DNA of 15,760 nucleotides from an uncultured Aliiroseovarius sp. Lineage in GTDB: Bacteria; Pseudomonadota; Alphaproteobacteria; Rhodobacterales; Rhodobacteraceae. The stretch is from NCBI GenBank assembly GCA_938023895.1, contig CALJDH010000019.1:1-15760 (forward strand), read 5' to 3'. The notes under the pieces are model-generated. The model ran no database searches. It was not told the origin of the DNA and was given only the letters and a program-made list of their open reading frames with translations. The translations under genes were made by a program, and so were the position numbers. How positions within the stretch are numbered: position 1 is the stretch's first letter; the number at the start of each line of letters is the position of its first letter. Below, piece after piece: positions 1 to 6,619 of this stretch.

Positions 1-201
1 GGTATGCGGCTGGTCGATCTGATTGTAATCGGCTTTGTGGCGGCCATCGGCTTTACCGTATCATTGTTCGTGGCATCGGTGGCTTTCGCACCGGGACCGG
101 TACAGGATGCTGCGAAGATGGGCGCGCTGTTCAGCTTCGGGGCCGTGTTCCTGTCCTTCATCGCGGGCAAGCTGTTGCGGGTCGAAAAACAGCACGGCTG
201 A
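1..201 (+). CDS. nhaA: Na+/H+ antiporter NhaA, C-terminal end (partial)
   Basis: The reading frame is open from the first base, so this is the 3' end of a longer gene; the ATG at 4 is almost certainly an internal Met. The 66 visible residues carry the NhaA C-terminal pattern: a helix with AAIGFTVSLFVASVAF, a short loop, then QDAAKMGALFSFG and a last hydrophobic helix ending in a basic tail. NhaA is an inner-membrane electrogenic antiporter that expels Na+ in exchange for protons. The Asp pair of the active site lies upstream of the window and cannot be checked. A strong hairpin 48 bases downstream probably ends the transcript. The family call rests on recalled sequence character, not on a search. 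Confidence 0.85.
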   Translation, partial: GMRLVDLIVIGFVAAIGFTVSLFVASVAFAPGPVQDAAKMGALFSFGAVFLSFIAGKLLRVEKQHG

Positions 202-248
202 TTCCGATCCCGGGCCTTGGGCTGCCATTTCTGCCCATTGATACTTAT

Positions 249-277
249 GGAAAGCGTCAGAATTTCTGGCGCTTTCC
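249..277 (+). terminator. Rho-independent-type hairpin after nhaA
   Basis: Two 13-base arms (249-261 and 265-277) pair with a single G-T wobble around a 3-base ATT loop. The hairpin is followed by a pyrimidine-rich stretch (CCTTTGCTTTGCT), not a clean T run. It lies between nhaA and the capsule operon, as expected for the nhaA terminator. Confidence 0.65.
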
Positions 278-363
278 CCTTTGCTTTGCTGCGCTTTTTG
301 CTAGATTCACGCTGGATTTCCGGTGGGAAACAGACATATTTTCGCCGAAATGGCGGCCTATAG

Positions 364-391
364 CTCTTAGTTAAGAAAGTTGGCCTAAGAG
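364..391. promoter_or_regulatory. Repeated TCTTA/TAAGA half-sites upstream of kpsT
   Basis: A perfect 7-base inverted repeat, CTCTTAG (364-370) and CTAAGAG (385-391), overlaps a shorter palindrome, TCTTA-GT-TAAGA (365-376). The same 5-base half-site therefore occurs three times within 28 bases, ending 31 bases before the kpsT start. This could be an operator for a dimeric regulator or two alternative leader hairpins. No clear -35/-10 pair could be assigned in 300-420. Confidence 0.3.
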
Positions 392-422
392 TAGTGGGAC
401 CACTTCAGGTATCGGGGCGCGA

Positions 423-1082
423 ATGCTCGAATTCAGGAACGTCAGCAAGTCCTTTTGGACCGGGAAGCAGCGCAAGGTCATTCTTGATCAGGCGTCCTTT
501 CGGGTTGAGCTGGGCAATTCGCTGGGCATTCTTGCACCAAACGGAACTGGAAAAACCACGCTGATCAACATGATGGCTGGGCTTGAAAAGCCCGACGAGG
601 GTGAGATCGTGCGCGGCTGTCGGGTGTCGTTTCCCCTGGGTTTCATGGGGGGCGTGGTCAGCAAGCTTTCCGCCCGAGACAATGCGCGACATATTGCACG
701 GCTTTACGGGCTTGATCCTGACTACCTCGAGGCGTTCACGCGTTGGCTGTGTGATCTTGAGGAATATTTTGATTTCCCCATCGCGACCTACAGCGCGGGG
801 ATGCGAAGTCGGTTCACCTTCTCGCTTTTGCTGGCGATGGAGTTCGACATCTATCTCATTGACGAAGGCATGCCGGGCACTACGGACGCCGAGTTTAACC
901 GGCGCGCGGGAGCAGTGTTGCAGGAACGTTTGAAGGAAGCCACGGTGATTGTGGTATCTCATCAGGCGAAAACATTGGAAAAGCTATGTAGATCGGCGGC
1001 CGTACTGACCAACGGCCAATTTCACCAGTTCGAGACTTTGGAAGAAGCGGTACAGCTCTATGACTATCAAACCCAAGGCTAA
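423..1082 (+). CDS. kpsT: Capsule polysaccharide export ABC transporter ATP-binding protein (KpsT-like)
   Basis: The 219-residue length is typical of KpsT/RkpS-type ATPases, which power export of capsular polysaccharide through an ABC-2 permease at the inner membrane. Visible motifs are a Walker A at 38-46 (APNGTGKTT, with Ala where the first Gly is usual), a signature motif YSAGMRS at about 123-129 (degenerate, as usual in this family), a Walker B FDIYLIDE at 141-148, and a switch His at 180 (VVSHQ). The last 23 bases overlap the next gene, so the two are translationally coupled. No KpsM-type permease gene is adjacent: upstream is nhaA. The permease must be encoded elsewhere if the transporter works. 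The ribosome site before the ATG is weak. Confidence 0.88.
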   Translation: MLEFRNVSKSFWTGKQRKVILDQASFRVELGNSLGILAPNGTGKTTLINMMAGLEKPDEGEIVRGCRVSFPLGFMGGVVSKLSARDNARHIARLYGLDPDYLEAFTRWLCDLEEYFDFPIATYSAGMRSRFTFSLLLAMEFDIYLIDEGMPGTTDAEFNRRAGAVLQERLKEATVIVVSHQAKTLEKLCRSAAVLTNGQFHQFETLEEAVQLYDYQTQG

Positions 1083-2775
1083 TCGTTATCGCATCCACCG
1101 TGGTGCCGGGGCTGTTTCGCAAACGGGACTTGAAGATGCGCAACCGGCGTCTCAAGACGAAGAGGCTGGCGCGCCAGAGCAGAGCGAACAGTCCGTGTCC
1201 GAGGCCACCCACACCAGAGCCGAGACCCCGCCCAATAGGCAAGATCGGTCCCGAAACCCGTTGGAGGAGATGGCAGCTGAACCACAAGAAGACGGTTTGC
1301 CATCTGCTGGGGCGGGGCTACGGGTCAATGTCCAGCGTGGCGCCCAGCGGGCTGAGGCCGATGACACTGCTGAGGTGGAGAAGGTGCATCAGGAAGGTTT
1401 GACAGCACGTCAGCTGCGGATGGCAAGGCGCGTTGCGCAGAAACACGGAGTTCAGGCCGAAAGCGATCACGAAGCCGTCTATCGGTTGCGGCAGGCAGGA
1501 ATAGATCCGTTTAAACGTGCCAACATGCTTGAGCTGGTGGAAGGAGAAGGTGATCGGAACGCCGCCAATCTGCCTGAACCCGCAATGCAGCCCAGTGCCC
1601 CTGCGCCCGGCGTAATGGATGCGGCTGCGCGTGCGCGATCAGTCATGGATATCCAGCAGGATATTGCCCGCCGCCGCCGCCGCAATCTGCGGATGCTCAT
1701 GCTGCGTCTGGCTTTCTTTGTTGTGCTGCCATCAATCGTGGCGGGGTATTACTATTTCAACGTTGCGACCCCGATGTACGCGACGAAGTCTGAATTTGTG
1801 ATCCAGCAGGCTGATGGGGCCGGAGGTACTGGTGCAGCCGGGCTGTTCGCAGGAACGGGCCTCGCGTCAAGCCAGGACAGTATCGGAGTGCAAGGCTATC
1901 TGACCTCACGTGAGGCGATGTTGCGATTGGACCGAGACGTCGGATTCAAGGCGCATTTTAGCGACCCGTCGATTGATGTTGTACAGCGGCTTGACGAGGA
2001 CGCGAGCAACGAGACCGCCTATAAGACCTATCGAAAACGTGTAAAGATCGGTTTCGATCCGACCGAAGGCATTATCAAGATGGAGGTGATCGCCGCCTCG
2101 CCTGAGGTTAGTGAACAATACTCGAAATCTCTGATTGCCTACGCGGAAGAGCGTGTCGACAATCTGACTCAGCGCAAACGCGAAGACCAAATGCAGGGCG
2201 CGATGGACAGCTATGAAGATGCCGAAGCCGAGATGCTCGCCGCGCAGGACCGCGTTCTGGCACTTCAGGAAGACATGGGTGTGTTCGATGCGACCTCGGA
2301 TGCATCATCCCTGATGTCGCAGATCAATACGTTTGAATTGCAGTTGCAGGACAAGCGGTTGCGGCTGGACCAGCTTTTGGACAATGCAAACCCGAACCAG
2401 GCCCGTGTTGACGGCGTGCGAGGGGATGTCGCACGGCTTGAAACACTGATCGCCGAGCTTCGTGGGAAGCTGACGAACGCTGGTGGCGAAAACGGATCTC
2501 TGGCGTCCATCAGTGGACAGTTGCGAATTGCGCAAACCAACCTCGAAACGCGGACGCTTCTAATGCAGCAGGCGCTGCAGCAGCTTGAAGTTGCGCGGAT
2601 CGAAGCCAACAAGCAGACCCGCTATCTGTCGACGAACGTAAGTCCCGTGGCGCCTGATCAGCCGACCTATCCCAAAGCGTTCGAGAACACGCTTCTGGCG
2701 TTCCTGATCTTCTCAGGAATCTATCTGATGCTGTCGCTGACCGCGTCGATCCTGCGCGAACAGATCTCGTCCTGA
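1060..2775 (+). CDS. kpsE: Capsule polysaccharide export inner-membrane protein (KpsE/RkpR-like, PCP-3 family)
   Basis: This 571-residue protein has the KpsE/BexC layout: a cytoplasmic N-terminus, a first membrane helix at about 214-234 preceded by five arginines (204-208), a large periplasmic part with long predicted coiled coil (about 370-520), and a second membrane helix at about 544-565 with a short cytoplasmic tail. Such proteins bridge the inner-membrane ABC transporter to an outer-membrane export channel. The unusual part is roughly 200 residues before the first helix. It is mostly Ala/Glu/Gln/Pro-rich and probably disordered, but contains a compact basic helical segment (about 115-160, including QAGIDPFKRANMLELV). 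It overlaps kpsT by 23 bases and ends one base before kdsA, so all three genes form one operon. Confidence 0.85.
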   Translation: MTIKPKANRYRIHRGAGAVSQTGLEDAQPASQDEEAGAPEQSEQSVSEATHTRAETPPNRQDRSRNPLEEMAAEPQEDGLPSAGAGLRVNVQRGAQRAEADDTAEVEKVHQEGLTARQLRMARRVAQKHGVQAESDHEAVYRLRQAGIDPFKRANMLELVEGEGDRNAANLPEPAMQPSAPAPGVMDAAARARSVMDIQQDIARRRRRNLRMLMLRLAFFVVLPSIVAGYYYFNVATPMYATKSEFVIQQADGAGGTGAAGLFAGTGLASSQDSIGVQGYLTSREAMLRLDRDVGFKAHFSDPSIDVVQRLDEDASNETAYKTYRKRVKIGFDPTEGIIKMEVIAASPEVSEQYSKSLIAYAEERVDNLTQRKREDQMQGAMDSYEDAEAEMLAAQDRVLALQEDMGVFDATSDASSLMSQINTFELQLQDKRLRLDQLLDNANPNQARVDGVRGDVARLETLIAELRGKLTNAGGENGSLASISGQLRIAQTNLETRTLLMQQALQQLEVARIEANKQTRYLSTNVSPVAPDQPTYPKAFENTLLAFLIFSGIYLMLSLTASILREQISS

Positions 2776-2776
2776 T

Positions 2777-3619
2777 ATGCGCGAGGTGTCGATCGGTCCG
2801 GTGTGCTTCGGCAACCATCTGCCCTTGTCGGTGATTGCTGGGCCATGCCAGTTGGAAACGTGTGACCACGCCTTGTTTTTAGCTGAACGGTTGAAGCAAG
2901 CCTGCGATGACGCCGGCGTGGGATTCGTCTTCAAGGCCTCCTTTGACAAGGCAAACCGGACATCCGCGCAGGGGGTGCGTGGCCCGGGGTTGGACGCCGG
3001 GCTCGAGATGTTGGCTGCGGTAAAGGCCGCTGTCGGTGTTCCGGTCATCACGGACGTACATTCGCCAGATCAGTGCGCCGCCGTGGCCGAGATCGCGGAT
3101 GCGTTGCAAATTCCCGCCTTTCTGTGTCGGCAGACCGATCTGTTGATGGCCGCCGCGCGAACCGGAAAACCCGTGAATGTGAAAAAGGGTCAATTTCTTG
3201 CGCCGTGGGATATGGCACATGTGGCGGACAAGCTGGCATCATCTGGAAATGAACAGGTCTTGCTGACTGAGCGGGGTACAAGCTTTGGCTACAATACGCT
3301 TGTAACTGATATGCGGGGGTTGCCGCAGATGGCGGGGCTTGGGTATCCGGTGATCATGGATGCCACACACGCAGTCCAGATGCCTGGCGGCCAGGGCGCA
3401 TCCTCGGGAGGACAGCGGGACTATGCACCGGTACTGGCGCGGGCTGCGGTGGCGGTAGGAGTTGCTGGCGTTTTTATTGAGACGCATCAAGATCCGGACA
3501 ACGCACCGTCGGATGGCCCAAATATGATTCCCATCGAACAGATGCCGGCGCTTTTAGGTGATCTCGCTGGGTTTGATGCTCTGGCCAAAGCGCGCCCGAT
3601 CAAGGGGCCGTCTGACTGA
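2777..3619 (+). CDS. kdsA: 3-deoxy-8-phosphooctulonate synthase (Kdo-8-phosphate synthase)
   Basis: The 280-residue protein condenses phosphoenolpyruvate with arabinose 5-phosphate to make Kdo-8-phosphate, precursor of the Kdo used in lipopolysaccharide and in capsule linkers. Family motifs are clear: AGPCQLE (21-27), FKASFDKANRTS (52-63), VNVKKGQFLAPWDM, TERGTSFGYNTLV, DATHAVQMPGG and SDGPNM. Cys24, His198, Glu235 and Asp246 have the same spacings as the metal ligands Cys11, His185, Glu222 and Asp233 of the Aquifex enzyme, so this should be the metal-dependent class. The ATG lies one base after the kpsE stop with no good ribosome site, which suggests translational coupling. Its place in the capsule operon suggests supply of Kdo for capsule. 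It could also be the only housekeeping copy. Confidence 0.95.
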   Translation: MREVSIGPVCFGNHLPLSVIAGPCQLETCDHALFLAERLKQACDDAGVGFVFKASFDKANRTSAQGVRGPGLDAGLEMLAAVKAAVGVPVITDVHSPDQCAAVAEIADALQIPAFLCRQTDLLMAAARTGKPVNVKKGQFLAPWDMAHVADKLASSGNEQVLLTERGTSFGYNTLVTDMRGLPQMAGLGYPVIMDATHAVQMPGGQGASSGGQRDYAPVLARAAVAVGVAGVFIETHQDPDNAPSDGPNMIPIEQMPALLGDLAGFDALAKARPIKGPSD

Positions 3620-3754
3620 TCCCGCACACACTGCCTTGTTGATCGAGGCCTTTGAAACAGCGCTGCGCAACCGCTCTCGTGGTAGGGGCGGAGCCAAAGC
3701 ATTATTGTGATATGCTGGCCTAATAAATTTCCTGCAAGAACCGGATTTTTAGGG

Positions 3755-3783
3755 TTGCACCTAGTTTCTGCTTTGGCTAGTTA
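3755..3783 (+). promoter_or_regulatory. Possible tRNA-Gln promoter
   Basis: TTGCAC (3755-3760) is a fair -35 box. After 17 bases it is followed by TAGTTA (3778-3783), a poor -10, and the tRNA begins 12 bases further on. Placement fits a tRNA promoter, but the -10 is weak. Confidence 0.3.
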
Positions 3784-3795
3784 ATCGCGCACGGT

Positions 3796-3870
3796 TGGGG
3801 TGTAGCCAAGTGGTAAGGCAACTGTTTTTGGTACAGTGTACCGTAGGTTCGAATCCTACCACCCCAGCCA
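3796..3870 (+). tRNA. tRNA-Gln (anticodon TTG)
   Basis: A full cloverleaf can be folded by eye. The acceptor stem is TGGGGTG with CACCCCA, the anticodon stem is ACTGT with ACAGT around the loop TTTTGGT (anticodon TTG, reads CAA), and the T arm is GTAGG-TTCGAAT-CCTAC. The discriminator base is G and the CCA end is encoded (3868-3870). The gene lies between the kdsA operon and a decayed mobile island, so its 3' end is a plausible integration site. I could not find a second copy of the tRNA 3' end in the window to prove this. Confidence 0.97.
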
Positions 3871-3923
3871 AGTTCTTCCCTTCGAAAAGCTCAGATATCT
3901 GCCTCGGCAGCTCTTTTGTCATC

Positions 3924-3962
3924 GTGCCGCAAAGTGCCCCGCTTTGTGCCCCGGTGTCCCCC
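3924..3962 (+). repeat. Cluster of GTGCC-type short direct repeats beside the tRNA
   Basis: GTGCCGC (3924), GTGCCCCG (3934), GTGCCCCG (3946) and GTGTCCCCC (3954) follow each other at 8-12 base intervals starting 54 bases after the tRNA. Short directly repeated sites beside a tRNA end are where tyrosine integrases often have arm-type binding sites. That reading is inference only. Confidence 0.35.
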
Positions 3963-3981
3963 AGAGCCTGAGCTCCGGGGG
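3958..3981. terminator. GC-rich hairpin between the tRNA and the inverted HNH copy
   Basis: CCCCCAGAGC (3958-3967) pairs with GCTCCGGGGG (3972-3981) with one mismatch around the loop CTGA. There is no T run on either side. It could end transcription reaching it from the tRNA, or mark the edge of the island; the right inverted-repeat copy does not share the hairpin. Confidence 0.4.
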
Positions 3982-4002
3982 TGTTGAGGGTGTCGGGGTC
4001 AA

Positions 4003-4033
4003 TCGGTCGGGCTAGGGCTGAGCCACAGGCTCC
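4003..4033. repeat. Perfect 31-bp core of the inverted repeat (left)
   Basis: This is the exact reverse complement of 6204-6234. It lies just beyond the HNH stop codon, contains the small hairpin GAGCC-ACA-GGCTC, and is noncoding, yet it is better conserved between copies than the gene beside it. Confidence 0.85.
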
Positions 4034-4034
4034 G

Positions 4035-4213
4035 TCAAAGCAACTCGAAGTCCACCCCGCCAGCCCAGTACTCTCAATCGTCCCGCTTGTTGTCCGCCTG
4101 CGTCCCGAATTGGAGGTGATCGGGGTTCATGCAGAGGCGGTTATGGCAGCGATGGCGGACCACCGTAGCCTCGTCGACGACAGCCCTTTCAAGGACGCAG
4201 AGGATGAAGCGGT
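4035..4213 (-). pseudogene. Truncated HNH endonuclease copy (C-terminal fragment)
   Basis: The minus strand encodes the last 59 or so residues of an HNH nuclease closely related to the complete gene at 5817-6203. It keeps the core H-x-C-H-N-x-x-C-x-N-P-x-H-L motif, including the first His (CAT, complement of 4152-4154). The 5' part is missing: similarity ends at 4213 and an in-frame stop lies just upstream. One Trp codon (TGG in the other copy) is TGA here, so even this fragment is interrupted. Of about twelve codons that differ between the copies, seven are synonymous. The copies therefore diverged while under selection, not by recent duplication of a dead gene. Confidence 0.85.
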
Positions 4214-4390
4214 GGTGCTCTCAGATAGTCAAAAAACGGCCCAAAATACCCAATTTATAAGTCATTGATATTAAACGAATTCCGTCAGGCGGCTGTATAA
4301 GCACTAAATTGATAACGGTTTGACGCCTCATACAGGCGGTCAATCGAAGGTGCCTCTCAACCATAATCAAGGGTCCGAAAAGGAACAGAT
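4214..4390. other. AT-richer leader region before the primase-helicase remnant
   Basis: This stretch is clearly more AT-rich than the core genes (for example AATTTATAAGTCATTGATAT) and contains no supportable gene. CAGGCGG occurs twice, about 45 bases apart, in similar surroundings. It ends with a good ribosome site (AAGGA, 4380-4384) six bases before the ATG at 4391, so it probably held the promoter of the element's replication gene. Confidence 0.4.
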
Positions 4391-5820
4391 ATGACCAATA
4401 CTGTAGTGCCATTCCGGCAAGCCGACCCTGACCAGAAACACATCGAGGAACTGTGCCGAGCTATCAGCTTGTGGTACGTAAGACGCGACAGCAAGTTCTA
4501 AGACGTTTGCAGACTCGACAAGAAGCTATCCAAGGATGGCGTTCAAAGAGCCTGCCTCGATCGCTTCGCAGAAGCTTTCCCGCACGTTGAACTCTTGAAG
4601 CTAAGTATCGAACAGCGATTGATGCAGTGCACACCATACAGGGCCAGTCCATACCCTGCTGGTCCGGTTCAACAGTTTGCAAGCCGGGGCTCACAGACTA
4701 GTTCGTCTGGGAACTAGGAATGGTATCCGTCAACAACTGGACAGCTCCCTCCTACCGCTCAGCAGCTGCAGACGGTGTAAGCTTGGATGTCGTTGATGAG
4801 TTCTTCACGATCCTATTTCCACGAGAGAGTGAACAGATCAAGTTTCTGGATTGGCTGGCTTAGAGCCTCCAGAACGAAGAAGATAAACCGATGTGGGCTC
4901 CCTTCCCATACTCAGACATCAAGGGGTCCGGAAAAAGCACACTGTGTCAACTGGTTGCACGACTGATTGGAACAGAGAACACAGTAACTTAGAACAACGT
5001 GGATAAGCTGACTTCACGATTCAATATGCCGGTACTGACCAGCAAGCTGGTTATCTCGGAAGAGTTGAACCTCCGGCAAGACTCGTCTCAGAGCAATGCC
5101 CTGAAGACCTGTATCACGGAAACTGAGACCCTCTCAGAACGGAAAGGAGCGGAAGCGGAACTGATACAACAAGCCTGCTGCTTCCTTTTCACCTCCGACC
5201 ACCTACCGCTCTGGATTGAGCCCCGAGACCGGCGCTGCTACCTCATTGAGGTCGATCATGAAGGGCATGCTGCTGGCCCAAAGGCCTCAGAATTCGCCTC
5301 GCTCGTTGGAAGGCTGCGCACTTCGATGACAGATGATGCGTTCATAGTGGCGCTGTACAAAGATTTGATGCATCGCAAACTCTCAAAGGGCTTCTCCGCA
5401 AAGACTTTGAACGTGGTGGAAGATTCCACACCGTTGATGGCGAGGGTGCAGGGAGCATTGGAAATGACGGTGAAGAGCCTGCTCCGAGATTACCTCAATG
5501 AGAAGAAAATGCGTGCTGTTCCTGAAATGGAGATCGCCAGGATCGTACGAGAAGACTTGGGTTCAAATCCCAACGCCACGAAGCACCTACTCCCTAGTCT
5601 GGGATGGCAAAAGGCCAAAGCGAAGTGGAATGGATGCGCATACTCGCGCGCGATCTGGGTTCAGGATGGTTACTGGGTGGGAAATGGCTTCATCCACGGT
5701 CCCGCGCGCAACAAGCAACGTCTGGGAGAGCACTTCGAGAAAGCAGCTCCCGCACCGCTACTGGATGAAGAGTTCTCGAAGATCGAGGTGCAGCCAGTGG
5801 CTGAAGGAGATCTGTATTGA
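4391..5820 (+). pseudogene. Phage/plasmid-type primase-helicase (SF3, DUF5906-like), decayed
   Basis: The gene starts with ATG and a good ribosome site (MTNTVVPFRQADPDQ) and can be followed to 5820 with lesions: TAA at 4499, a frame change near 4590-4610, then TAG at 4699, 4861 and 4990. Ignoring these, the protein has a superfamily 3 helicase core: FLDWLA-x-SLQNEEDKP, Walker A KGSGKSTL (about 4930-4955), Walker B SKLVISEEL, motif C region FLFTSDHLPLWIE and the RDRRCYLIEV box. A winged-helix-like C-terminus follows. From 4999 (GTG) to the end 273 codons are open. Such proteins load and unwind DNA at phage, satellite or plasmid origins. The part after the Walker A could still be translated but would lack ATP binding, so I call it dead. 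Confidence 0.82.
5804..5809 (+). promoter_or_regulatory. Ribosome site that fixes the HNH gene start at TTG 5817
   Basis: AAGGAG lies seven bases before TTG at 5817. The next in-frame ATG (5829) would be 19 bases away. The TTG overlaps the helicase stop as TTGA, a coupled start. Confidence 0.7.
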
Positions 5821-6203
5821 AGACCCCGATGCACCAAGTCCCGATAGTCTACGAAGATGAAAGTGAAGTCTGGCTTCGGGACATCATGGAAAACCACTAC
5901 GAGGAGGCCCGGCAACGGGCCCTCTCACTCCTTGCAGAAACCAGTACTGACCGGAACGGCTGCAAGGTGACGGGCACAGTCGCCCCCAGAAAGGTCCGGT
6001 TTCGAGGTCGGCAGATCAGGGCCTACCGCTTCATCCTCTGCGTCCTTGAAAGGGCTGTCGTGGACGAGGCTACGGTGGTCCGCAATCGCTGCCATAACCG
6101 CCTCTGTATGAACCCCGATCATCTCCAATTCGGGACGCAGGCGGACAACAAGCGGGATGATTGGGAGCGCTGGGCTAAAGGGGTGGACTTTGATCTACTC
6201 TGA
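5817..6203 (+). CDS. HNH endonuclease of the decayed mobile island
   Basis: This 128-residue protein has the phage-type HNH core near its C-terminus: N90-x-C92-H93-N94-x-x-C97-x-N99-P100-x-H102-L103, then FGTQADNKRDDW. Such nucleases cut double-stranded DNA, in packaging, homing or defence contexts. The first position of the motif, normally the catalytic His, is Asn (AAT at 6084-6086), whereas the truncated inverted copy keeps His there. The gene may therefore be open but inactive. It starts with TTG, overlaps the helicase stop by four bases, and is followed directly by a GAGCC-TGT-GGCTC hairpin. Residues 1-70 have no feature I recognise. Frame integrity is good, unlike the surrounding genes. 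Confidence 0.8.
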   Translation: MKTPMHQVPIVYEDESEVWLRDIMENHYEEARQRALSLLAETSTDRNGCKVTGTVAPRKVRFRGRQIRAYRFILCVLERAVVDEATVVRNRCHNRLCMNPDHLQFGTQADNKRDDWERWAKGVDFDLL

Positions 6204-6257
6204 GGAGCCTGTGGCTCAGCCCTAGCCCGACCGACGGGCCCCGTCACCCTCAACCGC
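6025..6257. repeat. Right copy of the 237-bp inverted repeat
   Basis: This is the reverse complement of 3977-4213 with scattered substitutions. It covers the C-terminal half of the HNH gene and about 55 bases beyond its stop. Together the two copies bracket about 1.8 kb that carries the primase-helicase remnant. Confidence 0.9.
6204..6234. repeat. Perfect 31-bp core of the inverted repeat (right)
   Basis: It starts directly after the HNH stop codon. The hairpin GAGCC-TGT-GGCTC lies at its start, so it may act as the HNH terminator, although no T run follows. Confidence 0.85.
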
Positions 6258-6308
6258 CGACGAGGAGCGTTCCCGGATGCCCTCCCAGAGACCACCTGCC
6301 TTTTCCCA

Positions 6309-6584
6309 TTAAGTTGGGTTAGACAAGTCAGGAAGATCAACCAAGCGGATCTCCTCCAAGGGCGGGGTCAATTCCCAGACCTTTTCCCAAGCCGCTCGCG
6401 GGGAGGCCTTGACGAAGGCCCAGAGCTCTTCTCGGGTGGGGACTTCGAGGGCGTAGAGCTACGGAGCGCGAGCATCTCAGATCCGACACTGCAATGTGCC
6501 CATCTAGCCCTTGGTGACATAGACCGGTTTCGGCCCTAACCGGACTTTGACGACCGTCGCTACTATGGCTGCCGTGCGCTTGGC
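6309..6584 (-). pseudogene. Ghost of a small unknown gene (about 92 codons)
   Basis: One minus-strand frame reads as protein-like sequence from about 6584 to a TAA at 6309-6311, interrupted by TAG (6504-6506), TGA (6477-6479) and TAG (6459-6461). Stretches include TVVKVRLGPKPVYVTKG, LYALEVPTREELWAFVKA and WEKVWELTPPLEEIRLVDL. The start may have been ATG at 6584-6586, one base out of frame now, which would imply a lost base. I do not recognise the family. The opposite strand and other frames show nothing comparable. Bases from about 6590 to the pmtA stop are the junction back to core chromosome, and no repeat of the tRNA end is visible there. Confidence 0.55.
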
Positions 6585-6619
6585 ATGCGAACTCGTTTGC
6601 AATGTGTCTGGTGTAAAGA

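Larger units (their letters stand above)
3977..4213. repeat. Left copy of a 237-bp inverted repeat
   Basis: Read on the minus strand, this stretch matches 6025-6257 on the plus strand at about 85-90 percent by eye, with the best part at 4003-4033, identical over 31 bases to 6204-6234. Homology stops abruptly at 4213 inside the HNH coding sequence. Both copies point outward from the primase-helicase remnant between them. Confidence 0.9.

Noticed and set aside
3981..4268. A 95-codon plus-strand open frame over the left inverted repeat
   Set aside because: It is antisense to the HNH fragment; the right copy has a similar antisense frame, and protein logic (HNH motif, synonymous changes) is on the other strand.
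5557..5573. TTGGG-TTCAAAT-CCCAA resembles a tRNA T arm and could be an att remnant
   Set aside because: It lies in the open helicase frame, has no acceptor or CCA sequence around it, and does not match the tRNA-Gln T arm.
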